DNA from: Candidatus Woesearchaeota archaeon
Lineage (GTDB): Archaea > Nanobdellota > Nanobdellia > Woesearchaeales > UBA11576
Assembly: GCA_018675335.1 (NCBI GenBank)
Contig: JABGYH010000004.1
Location: 1-64,000, forward strand
DNA: 64,000 nt
Direction of reading: 5' to 3'
The position numbers and the translations under genes are program-made. Below, piece after piece: positions 17,460 through 24,504 of this stretch (position 1 is the stretch's first letter; each line of letters opens with the position of its first letter). The notes beneath the pieces are model-generated. The model saw only the letters and a list, made by a program, of their open reading frames with translations, ran no database searches and was not told the DNA's origin.

Positions 17460-17665
17460 TTTTGAACTGAGGGCTTTGAATTATTTACAAATTAATTCCA
17501 ATTCTTCCTTGAGAATTTAGTTTAAAAAAAATTCTCACAGAGTTTGAAATTCACCATTAGTCCCCCAACTAAGGTATTATCCGTATTTATGGCGTTATTA
17601 CTATATAAAATGTTCTTTATAAATTTTAGAAAATCTAATTTGACAACCATTAATTCAACAATCGG

Positions 17666-18322
17666 TTAATTAGTCTGTGCGGCAGGTTCTTTGAATATGA
17701 AACTCATAATCAACATAATGCTCAATATCACAATTGTTATTGCTTGAAAAACATCATCTTCTAAAAAATTCAAAAAGAAAGGTAGCTTTGCAGGCCAACC
17801 AAATGCGGAATGAATTATTATTAAAGAGATTATAACAATAGTCAACCACATACCCATTTGATCAGTCTGGCCCATCATCAAAGCGATTATACCAATTAAA
17901 ATTGTTATTGTTAACACAAATCCAAAAATTTGAGGATATGCGTTTCCAACCCAAAGTAAAAGTATTATAGGTATGAAAAAAATATAATTCGCACCTTTCA
18001 ATAATGTTTTTGGATCTCTAACTACAAAAGATAAAACCAAAACTGCAATTAAAATTCCAAATATAAATAATGCAAATCCCCCCACAATATTATTAACTAT
18101 AAGAACTGGGTTGAAGTCTGCAGGATAAACTCCTAAAATATGAGGCACTCCAAATGTTAATGACATAACTAATGCAACAACAACTTTAGTTGATTTTTGA
18201 TCACCCACAATTTTTGAATTAAACATAACTAAGTAAACTACTGTGAAAATAATTAACATAGGTAAAATTACTTGTGGTAATCCTGATGCGACAATTGCGT
18301 CAAAATCTGCATTAGTAAACAT
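17666..18322 (-). CDS. Hypothetical multi-pass membrane protein, 218 aa
   Basis: Six or seven transmembrane helices, starting with an amphipathic N-terminus (MFTNADFDAIVASGLPQVILPMLIIFTVVYLVMF) and alternating with short loops (NSKIVGDQKSTK; RDPKTLLKGANY). A GAGGTG Shine-Dalgarno is two bases from the ATG region. No transporter signature seen. Proteins with this start are, from memory, common in DPANN genomes, but no function is known to me. Confidence 0.65.
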   Translation of the reverse strand: MFTNADFDAIVASGLPQVILPMLIIFTVVYLVMFNSKIVGDQKSTKVVVALVMSLTFGVPHILGVYPADFNPVLIVNNIVGGFALFIFGILIAVLVLSFVVRDPKTLLKGANYIFFIPIILLLWVGNAYPQIFGFVLTITILIGIIALMMGQTDQMGMWLTIVIISLIIIHSAFGWPAKLPFFLNFLEDDVFQAITIVILSIMLIMSFIFKEPAAQTN

Positions 18323-18419
18323 TTAACACCTCTTTTTTAAGATCTAAATAAGATAATAATTTAATCACAATATTCATTCAAATATAAATTTAACTTAATA
18401 TATTAACTTGAACTGATAG

Positions 18420-19193
18420 TTAAATAAATAATTTTTTTAAAATTTCAAACGTGTAAAGGATGATTGCATATGTTTGCTCTTTTGTCGGCTTAAATACTTC
18501 TTTTTTCTTATGTACAGAAAATATTCTTACTTGATTAACTAAATGAATTTGCTGAGTTATTCCAGGATCAAGTTCTACTTGTTTTTCTCTCAAACGAGCA
18601 ACTAAATTTCCAAGACCAATTCCGGGATTTTTTTCTAAAATATCAAATCCTGTTGCGTCATAATATTTTTTGTGAAGACCAATTTCTAAAACTCTCCCAC
18701 AAAGAATTACACAACTTCTAAAACATTCACTCCCAAAACATTTTTTTATTTCATTAATATCTGCGTTCAAATCAGGCAATACATCCAAAGGAAGATTAGG
18801 ATCATAAATTGGATAATCTTTTGTTGCTAAAACTTTTGGCTTTTCAGAAATATTTAATTCTAAAACTAATTTTTTTATTGAACTTACTTTTTCTATTGCA
18901 ACAACACAATCTTTTTTACATAAATCTAATTCCTTAATTAAACCAAGAAATTGATTAATTTTTAATTCAGTTTTTATTTCAAATTGATTAAGAGAACTAA
19001 GTTTTAATCCAGTACTTTGAAGCATTTGTAAATCTTGAGAAATTTTATCCAAATAATATTGTTTCTTTTTTTCTTTAAAATCATACATTGTTTTGCTTGT
19101 ATTAATAGAACTGAGATCAATACCATTAGTAATACAATTACCATATGTTTTTTCTAACCTATCTAAAACCTCTTTTATTTGTTGCACAAGCAT
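18420..19193 (-). CDS. Protein with C-terminal DUF4145/HEPN-like domain
   Basis: 257 aa. The N-terminal 130 residues are helical and charged. From about residue 140 the sequence resembles DUF4145 (DINEIKKCFGSECFRSCVILCGRVLEIGLHKKYY), ending with NQVRIFSVHKKKE, which contains an R-x4-H motif as in HEPN ribonucleases, and then a helical end. HEPN proteins are often RNases in defence or stress. No partner nucleotidyltransferase (MNT) is adjacent. A TATA-like TATTTATA lies about 26 nt before the ATG, giving a leaderless start. Confidence 0.55.
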   Translation of the reverse strand: MLVQQIKEVLDRLEKTYGNCITNGIDLSSINTSKTMYDFKEKKKQYYLDKISQDLQMLQSTGLKLSSLNQFEIKTELKINQFLGLIKELDLCKKDCVVAIEKVSSIKKLVLELNISEKPKVLATKDYPIYDPNLPLDVLPDLNADINEIKKCFGSECFRSCVILCGRVLEIGLHKKYYDATGFDILEKNPGIGLGNLVARLREKQVELDPGITQQIHLVNQVRIFSVHKKKEVFKPTKEQTYAIILYTFEILKKLFI

Positions 19194-19358
19194 TTAGTTT
19201 AATTATATTTTTAAATAGTATAAATACTTTATCATAAATTATAGAATATAGATCAAAAATCATAAAAAAAATAAAAAGACATAATTAATTTAAATTTGGA
19301 TGAAAAACGCATTAAAATAGATAATAAAAATGAATAAAATAAAATTATTTAATAATTT

Positions 19359-19586
19359 TTACTCTTCTTCTTCCTCTTCAGAGTCTTCCTCTTCATCACA
19401 CCACTCTTCTTCTTCGTCTTCTGATGAGTTATCGTCTTTCATGTAGTCCACATCTCGCTCTTCTTCATTGTAGTCATCTCCAAAGTCATCTACTTGAGCT
19501 TCGTCTTCTACAACTTCACCGTATTCAAAATATTCTTCTTCTTCCTCTTCATACCAGATCTCAACCCTTTTTGCCTCATGTTCCAT
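19359..19586 (-). CDS. Extremely acidic small protein, 75 aa
   Basis: After a short mixed N-terminus (MEHEAKRVEIW) nearly every residue is Glu, Asp, Tyr, Ser or Asn, ending in a run of Glu. Likely disordered. Acidic tails like this can bind nucleic-acid-binding proteins, ribosomes or metal ions; no assignment is possible. ATG 19586 follows a G-rich GGGGGTG Shine-Dalgarno. Codon pattern (many GAA/GAG and GAT) matches a real coding frame but low-complexity bias makes this less certain. Confidence 0.55.
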   Translation of the reverse strand: MEHEAKRVEIWYEEEEEEYFEYGEVVEDEAQVDDFGDDYNEEERDVDYMKDDNSSEDEEEEWCDEEEDSEEEEEE

Positions 19587-19840
19587 GATGGACACCCCCT
19601 ATGTGTTCACTCAAGGTGATTTTTATAAAAATTTATGAGTATGTGTATTTCTCTTAAGTCAATCATTTATAAAATTTTTTATATAATTTTTCGATTTCTT
19701 TATAGTGTTAATAAATGAATAGTTTTTTAGTGAGATTTTTTTGTCTTAAATCCAATTTTTTTGTCTTTTATTTTGTATATTATCAAGAGTTTAGAGGTTT
19801 TATCAATTATCGCATTTTAATTTATATTTTTATTTAGATT

Positions 19841-22726
19841 TTAATTAGATTTTTCAGAATTCGCATCCCAATAATCATCATAATCTATAGGTTGTGGTTT
19901 TTCTAATTCAAACAACTCTTTTTTCTTTCCCTTTTCTAATGAAATGCTAGCAATAACTAACGTGTGCATTCTTTTTAAAAACTCAATACGATCTTCCATT
20001 TTAAGAATATCAGCATATCCTTGCACAATCAAATTAAATGCAAAGGGACTTGGAATTTTTGTATTAATAACTTCTGCAGTTATTTTTTTTTGTTCTAATT
20101 TTTCAATTATTAATTGTGCATTACCAATATCCATTACATCTTCTAAAACTTCTCTTCTCGATTCTTTAAGTATTGGAAAATCTTTTGAAATTCTTTTTAC
20201 TGCAGACATTAAAATCATACTACTTACTTGTTGTCTTCCAACTCTCTTTTTTATGCCCTTATACATCCTCAATATCATTAAACTTCTTCCAGCACAATGC
20301 CTAAATCTTCGACTTAGAACTTGAGTTTTTTCAATTGCAGAATCCATAAGTTCTCTTAATCTTTTTGATTCTACTAAGTTAATTGCCCTTAAAGGTTGCA
20401 TTCTTTTTGTTGATGCAACATAAAAACCATTATCATTAATACCAATTTCTACATCTATTTTTTGAGTTTTAGCAATCGCATATGCCACTGCCCTGGATAA
20501 ACAATCATTAACGCGCCTCCCAAACATCGCATGAAAAATTGCATATTTTTTTCCTTCTGCTTCATATTGTTCAATCACAATTCGTTTATCCGTTGGAATC
20601 AAACCATAATCATATTGTTGTCTGAAATATTCATGGATACTACTCGCACTATTGTCATCAACATATAAATATTTGTTAAGAAAATTTATTATCTCTTTTT
20701 TGGATTCTTTTTTTCTAAATCTATCTTCAACTAATCGTCTTAATCTACCAATATCACAAGCAAGATCAAAACTTAAAGGCAACATATCAGAATACCATGA
20801 AGGAACTGTTGGTTTTGAACCTGGCGCTTGCTCAACTTGAGCTACCATCCCTCTACTAAATTTGAATCTATAACAACCACCACCTAAAACAAATACATCA
20901 CGCGGTTTTAATCGCTCCAAAAACGCTTCATCAATCGTACCAATTTTATACTCTCCAACTTTAACACTTATACCACTTTGATCAGGTATAGTTCCTATGT
21001 TAGTCATGTAAGTAATTCTAGCCATCTTACCTCTACGACCAAGCATCCCCGTTTCTTTATCATACCACAACTTTGCATATACATGTCGGTCTTCTAAAGA
21101 AGTATATTCTCCAGTCAAATAATTTATTACAGAATTAAAATCAAGCTCACTTAAATTTTTAAAACAATACGTTGTTTTAATCATTTCAAATAAATCTTTT
21201 TTTGCAATTTTTTCATTAATGCAAATTCCAAATATTTGTTGAGCTAAAACATCTAATGAATTTTTTGGAATGTGAATTTTGTCAATCTTTTTTTCAACTG
21301 CATTTTTTAAAAGCGCACTGCACTCTACTAATGAATCTCTGTCAGTAACTATTATTCTTCCCTTAGTTATTGAATGCAACTGATGTCCGCTTCGTCCAAC
21401 TCGTTGAAGTGCCCTCGCAACAGATTTTGGACTTCCCATTAAAATTACTAAATCAACATAACCAATATCAATCCCCAATTCTAAACTCGTCGAACACACA
21501 ACACATTTTAGTTTTCCCTCTCGTAATTTAGTTTCAATTGCATACCTGTGTTTTTTACTTAAACTTCCATGATGCGCACCTATTGTGCCTTTAGTTGAAA
21601 TGTCTGTTTCTAGTTCTTCAGTTATTTCTTCTGATTCGTCTTTGGTCGTAATTTCGTGTTCTTGTTCTGTTTCTAATTCTTTTGTTTGTTCTTTTTCGTT
21701 TTTAGTTTCTATTAATTTTTCTTCTGGTTCTTTTTCTGGTTTTTTTTCTGGTTCTTTTTCTGGTTCTTTTTCTGGTTCTTTATCAGAATCATCAACCAAA
21801 TAATCAGTATAATTTTCGGGAAATTTTTCTTTTAAATGATGAACTAAACTTTCAGTACCTGCCCGAGTATTAGTAAAAATCAAAGTTGTCTTATGACTTT
21901 GAATTAATTCATCAACTAATTCATGTGTTTTTTTTATTAACTTATTCGCATCCACATCAACTAAATTGGGAAGGGGAGAAATAACTTTTAAATCAAGCTC
22001 TTTGATAAACTGAACATCAATAATTTTACAAGTCCTATTCATCCCCACAAGATAATGTGCAATAGAATCTAATGGCGCCACAGTTGCACTCAAACCAATC
22101 CTGCACATACCAGGAGACAATCTTTGCAACATCTCCATTGTAAGACCCAAATGTACTCCTCGTTTGTTCTCCGCAAGCGAATGGATCTCATCAACAATAA
22201 ACCATTCAACTTTGCTTAATTTTTCGCGAAACTTAGGAGACGTTAGTAAAATCGATAAAGACTCAGGTGTTGTAATCAAAATATGAGGAGGATTTTTTAA
22301 CATCTTTGATCTATCATAAGGTGATGTATCACCAGTTCTAACATTAACCCTAATTCCTAATTTAGACCCGTTAATTTCTTCCATTTCTTGTAACGGCTCA
22401 ACAAGGTTTACTTGAATATCTCTTGAAAGTGCTTTTAGCGGAGATACATAAACACAATATACTTTGTCTTCTAAAATTCCCTTTTGCGAACTATCAACTA
22501 ACTCATTAAGAATTGATAAAAATCCAGTTAATGTTTTTGTAGCTCCAGTAGGCGCGCTCACTAACACATTTTGTCTTGTGTGAATCTCGTAAACACCATA
22601 TTTTTGCGGTAGCGAAAAATCTTTGAATTTTTTAAAAAACCAATTTCGAACTACTGAGTTTAAAATTCCATCTACCTTCTCCCGAGTATCTGGTTCTGAT
22701 TTATACTCAATTACTGATTCTTTCAT
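19841..22726 (-). CDS. lhr: Lhr-type superfamily 2 ATP-dependent helicase with a KEPE-repeat insertion
   Basis: A 961-aa DNA repair-type helicase. RecA1: Walker A-like APTGATKT (58-65, with G-A-T-K-T instead of G-S-G-K-T), DEIH (179-182), SAT (213-215). RecA2: TLIFTNTRAG (281-290), CSTSLELGID (411-420), QRVGRSGH (441-448). The C-terminal half holds the winged helix and Lhr-core region (HAMFGRRVNDCLSRAVAYAIA). Residues about 307-379 are an insertion of charged low complexity including KEPE repeats, placed between the TNTRAG motif and the AHHGSLS motif, where other helicases have a short loop. Leaderless, with TATTTAAAT about 25 nt upstream. Confidence 0.88.
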   Translation of the reverse strand: MKESVIEYKSEPDTREKVDGILNSVVRNWFFKKFKDFSLPQKYGVYEIHTRQNVLVSAPTGATKTLTGFLSILNELVDSSQKGILEDKVYCVYVSPLKALSRDIQVNLVEPLQEMEEINGSKLGIRVNVRTGDTSPYDRSKMLKNPPHILITTPESLSILLTSPKFREKLSKVEWFIVDEIHSLAENKRGVHLGLTMEMLQRLSPGMCRIGLSATVAPLDSIAHYLVGMNRTCKIIDVQFIKELDLKVISPLPNLVDVDANKLIKKTHELVDELIQSHKTTLIFTNTRAGTESLVHHLKEKFPENYTDYLVDDSDKEPEKEPEKEPEKKPEKEPEEKLIETKNEKEQTKELETEQEHEITTKDESEEITEELETDISTKGTIGAHHGSLSKKHRYAIETKLREGKLKCVVCSTSLELGIDIGYVDLVILMGSPKSVARALQRVGRSGHQLHSITKGRIIVTDRDSLVECSALLKNAVEKKIDKIHIPKNSLDVLAQQIFGICINEKIAKKDLFEMIKTTYCFKNLSELDFNSVINYLTGEYTSLEDRHVYAKLWYDKETGMLGRRGKMARITYMTNIGTIPDQSGISVKVGEYKIGTIDEAFLERLKPRDVFVLGGGCYRFKFSRGMVAQVEQAPGSKPTVPSWYSDMLPLSFDLACDIGRLRRLVEDRFRKKESKKEIINFLNKYLYVDDNSASSIHEYFRQQYDYGLIPTDKRIVIEQYEAEGKKYAIFHAMFGRRVNDCLSRAVAYAIAKTQKIDVEIGINDNGFYVASTKRMQPLRAINLVESKRLRELMDSAIEKTQVLSRRFRHCAGRSLMILRMYKGIKKRVGRQQVSSMILMSAVKRISKDFPILKESRREVLEDVMDIGNAQLIIEKLEQKKITAEVINTKIPSPFAFNLIVQGYADILKMEDRIEFLKRMHTLVIASISLEKGKKKELFELEKPQPIDYDDYWDANSEKSN
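21720..21785. repeat. 12-bp-unit minisatellite encoding KEPE repeats in the Lhr helicase
   Basis: On the plus strand the unit GGTTCTTTTTCT recurs about five times, with one variant; on the coding strand it gives Lys-Glu-Pro-Glu. The repeat can change length without frameshift. Confidence 0.75.
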
Positions 22727-22876
22727 TGAGCTTTATTCCCCCTAGGTGATTTAAATAGCTTACCCCGCCATGTCCTGTGTCCAATGAGCAATTACAGATG
22801 TATTCAAATCAAATTAGTAAAAAATTAACACATCAGCAGTTTAATTTATAAATGAAGGATCATAAATAGCAATTTT

Positions 22877-23530
22877 ATGGACGTTGTAATACTTGCTGGC
22901 GGAAAAGGAACACGGATGACTGATAAGTATCCAAAACCTCTAGTGAGAGCTAAAGGAAAAGCAATACTTGATTGGCAACTTGATTATCTTTTAAAAAATA
23001 ATGTAGATAATATTGTTTTAGCACTAGGCCATAGAACAAAAGAAATAATTCGACATATTAATTCAAAATATAAAACTGCCAAAATTAGTTTTTCAAAAGG
23101 AACAATTGCACACGGAACTGGTGGCGCATTAAAACGTGCACTAAAATATTGTACCACTGATTTTATTTTACTTATGAATTGCGATGATTTAGCTAACATT
23201 AACATAAATAAACTTCGCAAAATAAAACACAATTCAATTTGTGTTGCACATCCAAGATCCCACTTTGGGTTGGTAAAAGAAGTTAGAGGTTATGCAAAGT
23301 TTGAAGAAAAACCAATTCTTAAAGATTGGGTGAGTTGCGGATGGGTAATTTTAGACCGAAAAGAAATGTTAAAAAAAATTCCTGATGAAGGAAGCATGGA
23401 ATACGATGTCTATCCAAAAATTAAATTAAAAATATTTAAACATGCAGGCTTTTGGAAACCACTAAATTCTAGAAAAGATGTTGATGATTTTGAAAAATTA
23501 ACTGTTCCAAAAGAATTATACAAAAAATAA
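22877..23530 (+). CDS. Sugar-phosphate nucleotidyltransferase
   Basis: A 217-aa single-domain NDP-sugar pyrophosphorylase: VILAGGKGTRM nucleotide-binding loop, KPLVRAKGKAILDWQLDYLL, GTGGALKRAL, a metal-binding NCDD, and SCGWVILDRKEM. It transfers a nucleotidyl group from an NTP to a sugar-1-phosphate; the small size is like heptose-1-phosphate guanylyl- or glucose-1-phosphate transferases, but the substrate is not readable. There is no left-handed beta-helix C-terminal domain. Leaderless ATG about 25 nt after TTTATAAATG. Divergent from the Lhr gene. Confidence 0.85.
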   Translation: MDVVILAGGKGTRMTDKYPKPLVRAKGKAILDWQLDYLLKNNVDNIVLALGHRTKEIIRHINSKYKTAKISFSKGTIAHGTGGALKRALKYCTTDFILLMNCDDLANININKLRKIKHNSICVAHPRSHFGLVKEVRGYAKFEEKPILKDWVSCGWVILDRKEMLKKIPDEGSMEYDVYPKIKLKIFKHAGFWKPLNSRKDVDDFEKLTVPKELYKK

Positions 23531-23813
23531 ATTATTAATCTGATATTTCTAACTGCAATATTTTTGATCATAACATTTCTGACAATGCAAGCTCTAATTA
23601 TGCTTTTTTGGATCATATCATTTTGTTTAAAGCTAAAATCAAAAATAAACCGATATTTCAAACCGCAACCAATATATCTTTCTAAAAAAGTAATGGTTAT
23701 CAATTGAATGAATTAATATTGATTTCTAGAAAAAAAAATGATTTGTATGAATTAATTTAATTAGAGTTCTAAATTAAATATTTTTACGAGATCATGTTAG
23801 GAGGAAAATAAAA

Positions 23814-24110
23814 ATGGAAAATTGTAATGAAAAACAAAACGAATGCTCAACCAAAAGTTGCGCACCAAAACAATGCACAAGTTCAGGGTGTGAAATGACT
23901 GATAAAATGATGAGTCTTGCAGAGCAGGCTTGGTCTGATCTACTTAAAGATAAAATGAAAAAATTATTCGAAACAAACAATGGAGAAAGAATGGATAAAA
24001 TTGCTCAAGCAACAGTCGATGCAGTCAATAAAAAATGGAAACATAAAATGCAAGGTATGGCTGCATGTGGAGAAGCTAAACAAAATCTAAAAGAAGCATT
24101 CATGAGCTAG
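23814..24110 (+). CDS. Small protein with Cys-rich N-terminus, 98 aa
   Basis: The first 26 residues hold six cysteines (MENCNEKQNECSTKSCAP, then KQC and SGC), possibly for metal binding; the remaining 70 residues are helical with a MMSLAEQAWSDLLKDKMKKLFE segment and a final CGEAKQNLKEAF helix. From memory, similar proteins recur in DPANN genomes without known function. A strong GGAGG Shine-Dalgarno precedes the ATG; the stop is TAG. Confidence 0.7.
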   Translation: MENCNEKQNECSTKSCAPKQCTSSGCEMTDKMMSLAEQAWSDLLKDKMKKLFETNNGERMDKIAQATVDAVNKKWKHKMQGMAACGEAKQNLKEAFMS

Positions 24111-24149
24111 AATAAGTTTACAAAATATTTTTTTCTTTTTTTAAAAAAA

Positions 24150-24377
24150 TCAGTTCACAAATTCAAAACGAGGAACTAACTTACCTTTCACTTCAACACT
24201 TTCTTTAAACATACTTAAAGGTCTTACCCAAATTGAACCGAGACCATATGTTCTACACTCGTAACAGGCTTCATACACTACAAACTTTTCAAGAGTTTCA
24301 CTATGAGTTGCAATTTGAATAACTCTAACTAATCCACCTTTGAAATGTTTATACATGCCAATTTTTAATTCATCCAT
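24150..24377 (-). CDS. DUF1653-family protein
   Basis: About 75 aa matching the DUF1653 pattern: GMYKHFKGGLVRVIQIATHSETLEKFVVYEACYE, then IWVRPLSMFKESVEVKGKLVPRFE. The family is a small beta-barrel of unknown function found in bacteria and some archaea, often as a stand-alone gene. ATG 24377 is preferred to a longer frame beginning at 24395 because an AT-rich TTATTAAAT element lies about 25-30 nt upstream of it. Confidence 0.8.
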   Translation of the reverse strand: MDELKIGMYKHFKGGLVRVIQIATHSETLEKFVVYEACYECRTYGLGSIWVRPLSMFKESVEVKGKLVPRFEFVN

Positions 24378-24463
24378 TTTTCTAGTTCTCAACAATTAAT
24401 AATTTAATAAATAGAAAACAAGCATAATTTTGTGCGCTCCAAACATAAGTCAATAAAAAAATT

Positions 24464-24503
24464 ATAAAAAAATAAATAAAAAAAATAAAACAAAAAAAAA
24501 TAA
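24464..24503 (-). terminator. T-rich terminator region after the UPF0182 gene
   Basis: The minus strand just past the stop codon carries repeated runs of 5-9 T residues. No hairpin seen. Confidence 0.45.
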
Positions 24504-24504
24504 A

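Noticed and set aside
18420-19193. HEPN-MNT toxin-antitoxin pair
   Set aside because: No nucleotidyltransferase lies next to the HEPN-like gene; the nearest one (29871) is 10 kb away in a different operon.
23410-23703. 97-aa minus-strand frame after the nucleotidyltransferase
   Set aside because: Overlaps the 3' end of a clear gene, no start signals, and the composition follows degenerate repeats.
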